Of a stretch of DNA of 64,000 bases, positions 28,304-36,508 are shown in pieces. The DNA lies in the NCBI RefSeq assembly GCF_020707265.1, contig NZ_JAJFEQ010000005.1, positions 124,001 to 188,000 on the forward strand, given 5' to 3'. This stretch comes from Massilia sp. IC2-477 (lineage in GTDB: Bacteria > Pseudomonadota > Gammaproteobacteria > Burkholderiales > Burkholderiaceae_D). Both the position numbers and the translations under genes were made by a program. The stretch's first letter is position 1, and every line of letters starts with the position of its first letter. Under the pieces are notes generated by a model. The model was not told the DNA's origin. It did no database searches and worked only from the letters and a program-made list of their open reading frames with translations.

Positions 28304-29383
28304 ATGCTGCACCGACTCCTATCCGGCGACATGCCGCGCAGCCGCGTCCTCTCCGCCGTGCTGCTCCTGATCCTGCTGGGACTGGCCTTCGCGCCCTTCC
28401 TGACCACGGGCGCGCGTCCGCTCAACACCGCCGCCACGATCTGCGTCTACATCGTGCTGGTGGCTTCCTACGACCTGCTGCTGGGCTACACGGGCATCGT
28501 CTCGTTTGCCCACACCATGTTCTACGGCATCGGCGCCTATGGCATCGGCCTCGGCCTGGCGCGCGTCGACGAACCGACCTGGACCGCGGCGCTGGGCGGC
28601 CTCGGCGTCGCCCTGCTGGTAGCGCTGCTGCTCGCCCTGGTGGTCGGCCTGTTCGCCCTGCGCGTGCGCGCCATCTTCTACGCCATGATCACGCTGGCGG
28701 TGGCGTCGTCCTTCGCCGTGCTGGCCTCGCAGCTGTCGGACTTCACCGGTGGCGAAGACGGCATCACCTTCAGCGTGCCGGAAGTGCTCTCGCCTGGCTT
28801 CACGCTGGTGGAGAACGAAGTATTCGGGCGCTCGATCGACGGCAAGCTGCTCACCTATTACCTGGTGTTCTTCGGCTGCCTCGTGCTGTTCCTGTTCCTG
28901 CTGCGCCTCGTGAACTCGCCCTTCGGCCGGGTGCTGCAGGCGATCCGCGAGAACGAGTTCCGCGCCGAGGCGCTGGGCTACCGCACCGTGGTCTACCGCA
29001 TCTGGGCCAACTGCCTGGCCGCGCTGGTGGCCGCCCTGGCGGGCGCCCTGATGGCCCTGTGGCTGCGCTATGTCGGGCCCAAGACCTCGCTCGGCTTCGA
29101 GGTGATGACCGATATCCTCCTGATCGTCGTCATCGGCGGCATGGGCACCATGTACGGCGCGGTGGTGGGCGCGGCCCTGTTCATCATCGCCCAGAACTAC
29201 CTGAAGGAACTGATGGGGGCCGGCTCCAGCGCGCTCGAAGGCGTGCCGGTGCTGGCGGCGGCGCTGCACCCGGACCGCTGGATGCTGTGGCTGGGGGTGC
29301 TGTTCATCCTGTCGATTTACTTTTTCCCGATCGGGATCGTCGGCAAGCTGAGGTTGCGCAGCTTGCTCTCGCGCCAAAAATAA
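28304..29383 (+). CDS. Liv-type ABC transporter permease (LivM-like)
   Basis: The 359-residue second permease has about nine to ten hydrophobic segments. Motifs are LLLGYTGIVSFAHTMFYGIGAYG, FYAMITLAVASSFAVLASQLSDFTGGEDG, RVLQAIRENEFRAEALGY and VVIGGMGTMYGAVVGA. The TGGEDG sequence and AIRENExRAxxLGY coupling helix are diagnostic of LivM. It is the last gene of the transporter run; a GC hairpin with a T tract follows at 29419-29444. Confidence 0.94.
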   Translation: MLHRLLSGDMPRSRVLSAVLLLILLGLAFAPFLTTGARPLNTAATICVYIVLVASYDLLLGYTGIVSFAHTMFYGIGAYGIGLGLARVDEPTWTAALGGLGVALLVALLLALVVGLFALRVRAIFYAMITLAVASSFAVLASQLSDFTGGEDGITFSVPEVLSPGFTLVENEVFGRSIDGKLLTYYLVFFGCLVLFLFLLRLVNSPFGRVLQAIRENEFRAEALGYRTVVYRIWANCLAALVAALAGALMALWLRYVGPKTSLGFEVMTDILLIVVIGGMGTMYGAVVGAALFIIAQNYLKELMGAGSSALEGVPVLAAALHPDRWMLWLGVLFILSIYFFPIGIVGKLRLRSLLSRQK

Positions 29384-29418
29384 GCGGGCGCCCTGCCCGC
29401 CTTGCGCACCGCAGCACC

Positions 29419-29444
29419 ACGGCCTCCCACGCGGAGGCCGTTTC
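29419..29444 (+). terminator. Terminator hairpin after the Liv-type operon
   Basis: ACGGCCTCC pairs with GGAGGCCGT (9 bp, loop CACGC), followed by TTTCACTT. It lies 36 bases after the LivM-like stop, where the long TonB-receptor-to-permease transcript would end. Confidence 0.6.
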
Positions 29445-29623
29445 ACTTCCGCTCGATTCAGTTCCCTCCCAACCCTTGAGCCAGGCCGCGCCCGCGCGCC
29501 ATCGCATTGAATAAACATCAATGCGTGTTATCTCCTTGCTCATACCATAAAAACAACTATGGCCTCGTCGTCAGCCAGCGCGAGCGGAACACCATTCATC
29601 TGGCTCAGTCTGAAAGGGGAATC

Positions 29624-30085
29624 ATGAAACGACTTGCTAAGCCAAGCCGGGAGAATTCCATGCCCAGCCTCAAATCCATGCTCTTCCTGCCATTCGTCGC
29701 GCTCTGCCTGCCGGCCTGCGCAGCGCAAACTGCCGCTCCCGCCTCGCCTGCCCAGGGCCAGGGGATGGTCGTCGTGCGCGATCCCCAGACCGGCGAGCTG
29801 CGCACCCCCACTCCCGACGAGATGCGCACCCTGCAGCCGCCCACCGCGGCAGCCAGAATGGCGCCGGTCCAGCCCAAGATGGTCACCGGGCCGGGCGGGC
29901 GCCGCTCGGTGCAACTGGGCGAGCGCCACATGGTGTATTCGGTCGTGAACCGCGACAGCGAAGGCAAGCTCGTGGAACAGTGTGTCAACGGCCACGACGC
30001 CGCCGGCCAGGCGGTCACCCCACCGGCGGGAAGCAAGGCCAAGCCGGCGACCAAGCACGAGGAGCACAGCCATGAACGCCATTGA
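29624..30085 (+). CDS. Small exported protein of unknown function, upstream of a secreted protease
   Basis: I do not recognise the family. The 153 residues start with a basic leader and a hydrophobic stretch ending LCLPACAAQ, either a signal peptide or a lipoprotein signal with LPAC as lipobox. The mature part has VVRDPQTGELRTPTPDEM and a His-rich end (HEEHSHERH) that could bind metal. AAGGGGA before the ATG at 29624 supports this start; MPSLKSML at 29660 would give a cleaner signal peptide. It overlaps the protease start by 14 bases, so the two are translationally coupled. A chaperone or inhibitor role is only a guess. Confidence 0.7.
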   Translation: MKRLAKPSRENSMPSLKSMLFLPFVALCLPACAAQTAAPASPAQGQGMVVVRDPQTGELRTPTPDEMRTLQPPTAAARMAPVQPKMVTGPGGRRSVQLGERHMVYSVVNRDSEGKLVEQCVNGHDAAGQAVTPPAGSKAKPATKHEEHSHERH

Positions 30086-31502
30086 ATCGCTGCGCCGGAT
30101 TGCTGCGGCCCTGGCCTTCACGCTGGGCGCCGCCGGCGCCGCCCAGGCCGACGCTACCATCACCATCGTCAACCAGAATGCCCCGGGCGTGGGGTTCAAC
30201 GACCCGACGCCGGTCAAGCCCATCGGCGGCAACAGGGGCCGCACGCTCGGCGAACAACGCCTGATCGCCTTCCAGCATGCCGCCAACATCTGGGGCAGGA
30301 CCCTCGACAGCACCGTCCCGGTCCGCATCGGCGCCGCATTCGTACCGCTGGCCTGCACGGCCAGCGGCGCCGTGCTGGGCTCGGCGGGCGCCTACGAGAT
30401 CTGGACCGATTTCCCCAACGCCCCGCGCGCCAACACCTGGTATCCGGCGGCGCTGGCCAGCAAGCTGGCCAGAGCCGACCTGACGACGCCAACTGACCCG
30501 CACATCATCGCGCGCTTCAACTCCCGCCTCGGCCTGTTCCCCGACTGCCTCCCCGGTACCGGCTTCTACCTGGGCCTGGACAACCGCGCCGGCGACCAGA
30601 TCGACCTGGTCACGGTACTGCTGCACGAGATGGCGCACGGGCTCGGCTTCCAGACCTTCACCGACGACGAGACTGGCCAGCTATTCTTCGGCATCCCCTC
30701 GGTGTGGGATTACCATCTGGTCGACAACCGCAACAACACGCCCTGGGTGGCCCTGACCGACGCCCAGCGCGCCGCCTCGGCCATCACCTGGCGCGGCCTG
30801 TCCTGGGACGGCCCGAACGTCAACGCTGCGGTGCCGCAGGTGCTGGGGCCACGTACCAACCTCAACATCGGCGGCGCCAACGCGGGCAGCGCCGCGGGCA
30901 ATTACTTCGTGGGCGATGCCTCGTTCGGATCGCCTGCCGGCAGGCGCACGGTGAGCGGCCAGCTGATGCAGGTGATCGACCAGGCCAACGGAACGGGCCT
31001 GGCCTGCTCGCCGCTCAGCGCCGACAACGTGAAAGCGGTGCGCAACAATATCGCACTCGTGGACCGCGGCAACTGCGATTTCGTGACCAAGGCGCGCAAC
31101 GTGCAGGCTGCCGGCGCAATCGGCATGGTGGTGGTCGACAATGTCCCGGGCGAGGTCGCCGGCCTGAGCGGCACCGACCTGAGCATCCGGATCCCGTCCG
31201 TGCGCATCACCCTGGCCGACGGCAACACCATCAAGGCCGTGCTCAAGAAATGTTCATGCAACACCTCCGGCGTCATCGCCACGATTGGCCCGGATCGCAC
31301 GCGCCTGGCCGGCACCGACGAGCAGAGACGCATCCTGATGTACACGCCGAGCACCAACGTGCCTGGCTCCTCGGTATCGCACTACACCACCGAGGCCACG
31401 CCGAACCAGCTGATGGAACCGTCCATCAATTCCGACCTGCGGCACGCGGTCAAGCCGCCGCGCGACCTGACCTTCCCGCTGCTGCGCGATATCGGCTGGT
31501 AA
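30072..31502 (+). CDS. Secreted zinc metalloprotease-like protein with PA domain
   Basis: The 476 residues start with a signal peptide (1-26, AQADA). The zinc motif is HEMAHGLGF at 185-193 with catalytic Glu186; the third ligand is not obvious, since no HExxHxxGxxH is complete. Residues about 320-420 form a protease-associated (PA) domain (ALVDRGNCDFVTKARNVQAAGA, GMVVVDN). The segment after it carries LMEPSI and closes with RDIGW, like other secreted proteins of this type where it completes the catalytic fold. GAGGAG precedes the ATG, inside the end of the preceding small gene. Likely extracellular peptidase; activity not proven. Confidence 0.85.
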   Translation: MNAIESLRRIAAALAFTLGAAGAAQADATITIVNQNAPGVGFNDPTPVKPIGGNRGRTLGEQRLIAFQHAANIWGRTLDSTVPVRIGAAFVPLACTASGAVLGSAGAYEIWTDFPNAPRANTWYPAALASKLARADLTTPTDPHIIARFNSRLGLFPDCLPGTGFYLGLDNRAGDQIDLVTVLLHEMAHGLGFQTFTDDETGQLFFGIPSVWDYHLVDNRNNTPWVALTDAQRAASAITWRGLSWDGPNVNAAVPQVLGPRTNLNIGGANAGSAAGNYFVGDASFGSPAGRRTVSGQLMQVIDQANGTGLACSPLSADNVKAVRNNIALVDRGNCDFVTKARNVQAAGAIGMVVVDNVPGEVAGLSGTDLSIRIPSVRITLADGNTIKAVLKKCSCNTSGVIATIGPDRTRLAGTDEQRRILMYTPSTNVPGSSVSHYTTEATPNQLMEPSINSDLRHAVKPPRDLTFPLLRDIGW

Positions 31503-31522
31503 GCCAGCGTTGATCGTCCCCG

Positions 31523-31582
31523 GGCAGGCGCGATCCGCCTGCCCAAGAAAAAAGCCGGCGTCCCCACGAGGGACGCCGGCTT
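31523..31582. terminator. Bidirectional terminator between the metalloprotease and ppa
   Basis: Two hairpins lie in tandem. The first pairs GGGCAGGCG (31523-31531) with CGCCTGCCC (31537-31545). The second is a 13-bp stem, AAGCCGGCGTCCC with GGGACGCCGGCTT (31552-31582). Read from the ppa side, the second stem runs into a long T tract, a strong intrinsic terminator for ppa. Toward the right the T tract is weak. Confidence 0.85.
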
Positions 31583-31610
31583 CTTCAGAAATGCGTTCCG
31601 GGTTCCGGAC

Positions 31611-32150
31611 TTATTCCTGGCCCTTGCGCTTGAACGCTTCGACGCCGCTGGTGATCTCGGCCTTGGCCGCTTCCGCATCGGCCCAGCCTTCGATCTTGAC
31701 CCACTTGCCCGGCTCGAGGTCCTTGTAGTGCTCGAAGAAGTGCTGGATCTGCTTCAGGCGCAGCTCTTCCAGGTCTTCCAGCTTCTGGATCTTCTTGTAC
31801 ATCGGCAGCACCTTCTCGACCGGCACTGCGATGACCTTGGCGTCGCCGCCGCCGTCATCGGTCATCTTCAGCACGCCCAGCGCGCGGCAGCGCACCACCA
31901 CGCCCGGCGGCAGCGGGAACGGGGTGATCACGAGCACGTCGCAAGGATCGCCATCGTCGGCGATGGTTTGCGGCACATAGCCGTAGTTGCACGGATAGTG
32001 CATGGCGGTACCCATGAAGCGGTCGACGAAGATCGCGCCGCTGTCCTTGTCGACCTCGTACTTGACCGGGTCGGCGTTCATCGGGATCTCGATGATGACG
32101 TTGAAGTCGTTCGGCACGTCTTTGCCGGCTGGGACGTTATTCAGGCTCAT
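31611..32150 (-). CDS. ppa: Inorganic pyrophosphatase
   Basis: The 179-residue family I soluble enzyme hydrolyses pyrophosphate and so drives biosynthetic reactions. The signature D-x-D-P-x-D is at D66-D71 (DGDPCD). Other active-site features are [38 protein letters not shown] and [15 protein letters not shown]. The start [12 protein letters not shown] at 32150 is the family start; TTG or ATG codons before it are non-conserved. Single gene, ended by the strong hairpin at 31552-31582. A degenerate dispersed repeat lies in the upstream gap toward hemY. Confidence 0.97.
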   Translation of the reverse strand: MSLNNVPAGKDVPNDFNVIIEIPMNADPVKYEVDKDSGAIFVDRFMGTAMHYPCNYGYVPQTIADDGDPCDVLVITPFPLPPGVVVRCRALGVLKMTDDGGGDAKVIAVPVEKVLPMYKKIQKLEDLEELRLKQIQHFFEHYKDLEPGKWVKIEGWADAEAAKAEITSGVEAFKRKGQE

Positions 32151-32238
32151 GGAATTCCTTGGTTGCTGAAGTTTCAATAAAGTGCGTCATTATAGCGAAA
32201 GCGGCAAGCGGGTGGCGCATCGCGGAATCCGAGTACCC

Positions 32239-32301
32239 GTAGGGTGGGCGGCTCCACCATACGGGTTGATGAGCCGGGTTGGTGGATGCCGCCCACCGTA
32301 C
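32239..32301. repeat. Dispersed hairpin repeat, degenerate inverted pair
   Basis: GTAGGGTGGGCGGCTCCACC on the left faces GGTGG-at-GCCGCCCACCGTAC on the right across about 22 bases. The inner arms seen in other copies are lost but the outer arms still pair. It lies between ppa and hemY. Confidence 0.7.
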
Positions 32302-32318
32302 TCCAAACACCCGCTAAA

Positions 32319-33515
32319 TCAGAGAATACTGGCCAGCGCGCACTGCCGGTAATGGTTCGCCGCTTCCTGCTCCTGCCCCAGCGCTTCGTGCATCTGGGCC
32401 AGTTTCAGGTGGGCTTCACGCACCATCGACGCTTCGGTCGCGTCCGACAGGGCCTGCTCCAGGTAGCGCTGGGCCTTGCCCCAAAGCTTTTGCTTGAGGC
32501 ACAGCGAACCGAGGGTCAGCGCCAGCTCGGCGTCCAGCGGACGCTCCTTGAGCCAGCTTTCGCAGCGCTCGATCTGGACCAGCAGGGTCGGCGAGCCGGC
32601 CGGGCCGGCCGCTTCGCGGTAGGCGCGCACCACGCAATCGTCCCAGTTGGCCTTGAGCGCCTCCTCGGCAATGAGCCGCGCCTCGTCGTGCAGGCCGCAG
32701 GCATTGAAGGCGTTCGCCGCACGCGCCGCGATGAAGGGCACGCTGCGGTCGGCCTGGGGCACGCCGGCCCACACGCGGCGCAGCGATTCGGCATCGTGGC
32801 CGGGCGCGCCCAGCAAGGCTTCATAAGCCAGTTCGCGCAGCCGGCTCGACAGCGCAGGATGCAGGGCCTTGCGCTTGTCCAGGATGCGCACCAGGCGCAG
32901 CACTTCCGGCCAGTTACGCGCCTGCTGGTGCGCCTTCATCGACCATTGCAGCGCATGGATGTGGCGCTGGCCGCTGGCGTTCAGCTCGGCTACCGCTTCC
33001 AGCGCGGCTTCCGGCTGGTGGTCGTCCACCAGCAGTTCGGTCACCGTCATCAGGCGCGCCGTCTTGAGAGAGGTGTCGTGCACGATGCCGGCGAGCCAGG
33101 CGTCGCGCCGCGCGGGCTCGCGCATGCGGTGCGCGGCCCGCGCGCCGATCAGGGCGGCCAGGCCGGCGTTTTCCGGCAGCTCGGCGGCGCGCATGGCGGC
33201 CTTTTCGGCGTGGCCGAAGCGCCCTTCGAACAAGGCCTTGAGCGCGTCGCGCAAGCCCTTGTTGCCGTCGCGTTCGCGCTTGCGCTGGCGGTAGGCGGCC
33301 ACGCGCTCGGGCATCTTCAGTGTCGATTTCACTGCCCGCACCAGGCCGTACATCAGCATGAACAGCAGCGCCAGCAGCACCACGAACAGGTTGAGCGACA
33401 TGTCGAGCCGGTGCGGCGGATAGAACAGCACCACGTTGCCCGGGTTGAAGCGCGCCGTCACGGCGATGCCGATGGCCGCGGCCATCAGGGCGACTAACCA
33501 GAGAAGGAGCCGCAT
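32319..33515 (-). CDS. hemY: HemY-like inner-membrane TPR protein
   Basis: The 398 residues have two N-terminal membrane segments (about 3-20 and 39-60), the HemY N-terminal domain with FNPGNVVLFYPPHRLDMSLN, then helical TPR-like repeats. This is the gammaproteobacterial/betaproteobacterial HemY, thought to scaffold late steps of heme synthesis; it is not the Bacillus protoporphyrinogen oxidase of the same name. Last gene of hemC-D-X-Y, starting one base after the hemX stop. No catalytic motif is visible and none is expected. Confidence 0.9.
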   Translation of the reverse strand: MRLLLWLVALMAAAIGIAVTARFNPGNVVLFYPPHRLDMSLNLFVVLLALLFMLMYGLVRAVKSTLKMPERVAAYRQRKRERDGNKGLRDALKALFEGRFGHAEKAAMRAAELPENAGLAALIGARAAHRMREPARRDAWLAGIVHDTSLKTARLMTVTELLVDDHQPEAALEAVAELNASGQRHIHALQWSMKAHQQARNWPEVLRLVRILDKRKALHPALSSRLRELAYEALLGAPGHDAESLRRVWAGVPQADRSVPFIAARAANAFNACGLHDEARLIAEEALKANWDDCVVRAYREAAGPAGSPTLLVQIERCESWLKERPLDAELALTLGSLCLKQKLWGKAQRYLEQALSDATEASMVREAHLKLAQMHEALGQEQEAANHYRQCALASIL

Positions 33516-33516
33516 C

Positions 33517-34632
33517 TTATTGCTTCGCCTTGTAGTTGCGCACGGCGTTCAGGCTCTCGGACAGCGTCGGCATCTCGATCGTCAGGTTGTTCGCCTGCAC
33601 CTGGCGCAGCGCTGATTGGGCCGACTGGGTGGCGCGCGCGCGCGTGTCGAAATACTTGAGCAGGATTTCCTGACTGCTCGCCAGGTCGTCGCGGAAGCTC
33701 GCTTCGTTACGCGACAGCAGGGCCAGGCGCGCGTTCAGCAGGCGCAGCTTGAGGTTCTCGCGCACGAAGAAGGATTCGGTCGGCGACAGCATCAGCGCTT
33801 CCGGCGTCTCGACGCTGCGCACCCGCACCAGCTGGCGCACGTCGTCCCACATTTCCTGGCTCCAGTTGCGCCAGGTCTGGGTCATGCGCTGGCCGAGGCT
33901 CAGGTTCTCCGGCGCCGGCTCGGGCGCCTTCCCGCGGGTGCTGCGCACGGGCGCGGCCGGCAGCAGCGGCTTTTCGTCCGACAGCATCGGCAGCGTGTCC
34001 ACCTGGGCGATCACATTGTCCAGGCGCAGCGCGACGCCGGCCAGGTCGACCGCCGGCATCGCCTTCAGGCGCTCGATGTCGGCGCCGATTGCGCGGCGGA
34101 TGTTCAGGAACTGCGGCTTGTCCGAACGGCCCAGCGAGCGGTCAGCGTTGGCCAGCGCGATCAGGGCGCCCTGCACGTTGCCGGCCAGCTGCAGCTGCTG
34201 GCTGGCGGTGCTGAGCACCTGCTCGATCTCGGTCAGCGCCCACTCGTCGCGGTTCTTGGACAGGTCCTGGTACAGCTGCTCCAGCGCCAGCTGCTGGGTC
34301 TGGGCCTCCGACTGGCGGCTTTCCAGCACGCCGACCTTGATCTGCAGCTCCTTGGCCGTATCCGCCACCTCGCGCGCCAGCGCGGCGGTCTCGGCATTGA
34401 TGGCATTGCCCTTTTGCAGGCTCTGCGCCATGTCGCGGCGCAGGTTGTTGATGCGGCTGTGCGAGCTCCAGGTCTGCACCGCCAGCAGCAGGGCGAGGAT
34501 CGCCACCGCCGCCGGCAGCGGACGCTGCAGCGCCTGCAGCAGGCCCTGGCCGTTCGGCGCACGGGGCGGCGCCTTCTGGACGGCTACGCTGGCCGCCGGG
34601 ATCTGTTCTGGATGTTGTGGTTGTTCGTTCAT
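33517..34632 (-). CDS. hemX: HemX-like membrane protein of the heme operon
   Basis: The 371 residues consist of a short cytoplasmic N-terminus, one membrane segment (about 40-60, LPAAVAILALLLAVQTW) and a long coiled-coil periplasmic part (KELQIKVGVLESRQSEAQTQ). Databases often call it uroporphyrinogen-III C-methyltransferase because of fusions, but no SAM-binding motif is present and that name is misleading here. I start it at MNEQPQHPEQ (34632). It lies one base from hemD and one base from hemY, a compact operon. Confidence 0.88.
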   Translation of the reverse strand: MNEQPQHPEQIPAASVAVQKAPPRAPNGQGLLQALQRPLPAAVAILALLLAVQTWSSHSRINNLRRDMAQSLQKGNAINAETAALAREVADTAKELQIKVGVLESRQSEAQTQQLALEQLYQDLSKNRDEWALTEIEQVLSTASQQLQLAGNVQGALIALANADRSLGRSDKPQFLNIRRAIGADIERLKAMPAVDLAGVALRLDNVIAQVDTLPMLSDEKPLLPAAPVRSTRGKAPEPAPENLSLGQRMTQTWRNWSQEMWDDVRQLVRVRSVETPEALMLSPTESFFVRENLKLRLLNARLALLSRNEASFRDDLASSQEILLKYFDTRARATQSAQSALRQVQANNLTIEMPTLSESLNAVRNYKAKQ

Positions 34633-34633
34633 A

Positions 34634-35401
34634 CTAGGATTGTAATGCAGCAAGTATTCTAACGTCGCCTGAACCGGTCAGGGTGACCCGGCTGCATCCC
34701 AGCGCCTGCGCCGTCTCGGCGATGCGCGCGTGGGGAACGATCAGGTGCTGGGCCGCCAGGCGCGCGGGCCCGGCCGCGGGGTCGAGCTGCCGCACCAGCG
34801 CGGCCAGGCCGCGCAGCGCTTCCGAGCTCGTGATTATCCAGTCGTTTGGCTGCGCCAGCAAGGCGGACAGCTCGGCCGCCAGCACCGGCGTCAAGGCCGG
34901 CACGCTGCGCCGGTAGGCCGCCACCGTGTCGACCACGGCCCCGGCCGCGCGCAGGGTGTCGGCCATCAGTTCGCGCCCGCTTTCGCCGCGCACGATCAGC
35001 ACGCGCCGGCCCGCAAAGGCCGCCAGGTCGAGGCTCGCCAGCAGGTGTTCCGAGTCGCTGTGGGCAGGATCGGGCGGGCAATGGATGGTCGTGTTCTCAT
35101 CCGTTATGCCGTGGCGCGCCAGCGCGGCGCGGCTGCCCTCCCCGACCACGCCGATCGCCACCCCGGCCGGCCAGCCGGCCAGGTGGGCAAAGGCGGCGTC
35201 GACCGCGTTCGGCGAAACAAAGGCGACCAGCGCATAGGACGGCAGCTGCGCCAGCGCCGCGCGCAGGAGCGTGGTGTCGGCCAGCGGCGCGATCTCGAGC
35301 AGCGGCAACACGACCGCCCGGCGCCCCAGCGCCGTGACGGCCTGCGCCAGGCTTTCCGCCTGGGCGCGCGGCCGGGTGATGACGACTGCCCGCTCAGGCA
35401 T
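34634..35401 (-). CDS. hemD: Uroporphyrinogen-III synthase
   Basis: The 255-residue enzyme closes hydroxymethylbilane to uroporphyrinogen III with inversion of ring D. The family is poorly conserved. Supporting features are [17 protein letters not shown] at the start, [26 protein letters not shown], the [19 protein letters not shown] segment and [13 protein letters not shown]. The Tyr in AAYRR is in the usual place for the conserved active-site Tyr. It overlaps the end of hemC by eight bases. Confidence 0.93.
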   Translation of the reverse strand: MPERAVVITRPRAQAESLAQAVTALGRRAVVLPLLEIAPLADTTLLRAALAQLPSYALVAFVSPNAVDAAFAHLAGWPAGVAIGVVGEGSRAALARHGITDENTTIHCPPDPAHSDSEHLLASLDLAAFAGRRVLIVRGESGRELMADTLRAAGAVVDTVAAYRRSVPALTPVLAAELSALLAQPNDWIITSSEALRGLAALVRQLDPAAGPARLAAQHLIVPHARIAETAQALGCSRVTLTGSGDVRILAALQS

Positions 35402-36419
35402 CCTGGCCGGCCGCAGGACCGGTGTCGGCAGCCGCCTCTTGCTTGCACGCTTCCAGGATGCCGTGCGCGTCCTGGTCTTCCAGCAGGATCGCCACCTGCT
35501 CGCCGAGGAATTCCGGATGCTCCCAGGAGCCGGCCACTTCGCCCTGGGCGGTGCGCAGGCCGTCCGGGGTCGCGACCATCGCGCGCAGGCGCATGGTGCT
35601 GCCGCTCACCGTGGCAAAGGCCGCCAGCGGGATCTGGCAGCTGCCGCCGAAGATCTTCGAGACCTTGCGCTCGGCCGTCACGGCGCGGAAGGTCGCATCG
35701 TGGTTCAGCGGCGCCAGCAGCGCGCGCAGGTCGACGCCGTCGCTGCGCGCGCTGGAGACGATCTCGATCGCCATCGCGCCCTGGCCGGCGGCCGGCAGGC
35801 TGTCCTCGGGTTCGAGCAGCGCGCGGATGCGGGCAAGCAGGCCGAGGCGCTTCAGGCCGGCGGCCGCCAGGATGATGGCGGCATATTCGCCGCGGTCGAG
35901 CTTGCCCAGCCGGGTGTCGAGGTTGCCGCGCAGCGGCTTGATGACAAGGTGCGGGTAACGCGCCGCGACCAGGGCCTGGCGGCGCAGGCTGCTGGTGCCG
36001 ACGATGGCGCCTGGCGGCAGCTCGGCCAGGCTGCCGAAGTCGTTCGAAACAAAGGCGTCGCGCGGATCTTCGCGCTCGAGCACGGCGGCCAGCTCGAAGC
36101 CTTCCGGCAGCTCCATCGGCACATCCTTGAGCGAATGCACGGCCAGGTCGGCGCGGCCTTCGGCCATCGCCACTTCGAGTTCCTTCACGAACAGGCCCTT
36201 GCCGCCGACTTTCGAGAGCGTGCGGTCGAGGATCTGGTCGCCCCGTGTTGTCATTCCGAGAATTTCGACGCTGCACTGCGGATATAATGCGGCGAGCCGG
36301 TCGCGCACGTGTTCCGCCTGCCACATGGCCAGGCGGCTCTCGCGGGATGCGATAATAAGCTTCGCAGGCGCCTGCTGCGCCGATTCAGTAGCATTCAACA
36401 CGGATTCTTTCACTGTCAT
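35394..36419 (-). CDS. hemC: Hydroxymethylbilane synthase (porphobilinogen deaminase)
   Basis: The 341-residue enzyme joins four porphobilinogens into hydroxymethylbilane. The dipyrromethane cofactor is held by C261 ([12 protein letters not shown]) and the catalytic Asp is D99 (HSLKDVP). Substrate-binding arginines lie in [10 protein letters not shown] and [13 protein letters not shown]. The N-terminus is about 20 residues longer than E. coli HemC. First gene of hemCDXY, divergent from ppc with 89 bases between, the usual arrangement in Burkholderiales. Confidence 0.96.
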   Translation of the reverse strand: MTVKESVLNATESAQQAPAKLIIASRESRLAMWQAEHVRDRLAALYPQCSVEILGMTTRGDQILDRTLSKVGGKGLFVKELEVAMAEGRADLAVHSLKDVPMELPEGFELAAVLEREDPRDAFVSNDFGSLAELPPGAIVGTSSLRRQALVAARYPHLVIKPLRGNLDTRLGKLDRGEYAAIILAAAGLKRLGLLARIRALLEPEDSLPAAGQGAMAIEIVSSARSDGVDLRALLAPLNHDATFRAVTAERKVSKIFGGSCQIPLAAFATVSGSTMRLRAMVATPDGLRTAQGEVAGSWEHPEFLGEQVAILLEDQDAHGILEACKQEAAADTGPAAGQDA

Positions 36420-36508
36420 CTAGCCCACCCGGACGATGCCGGTTCTCGGCCCTTGCTTAAGATCACAAATTTTAGCATGGGCCCTCTTGCAGACGATGGC
36501 CAACCGCC

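Noticed and set aside
33517-34632. HemX as an active uroporphyrinogen methyltransferase
   Set aside because: No SAM-binding motif is present; the name comes from fusions in other bacteria.
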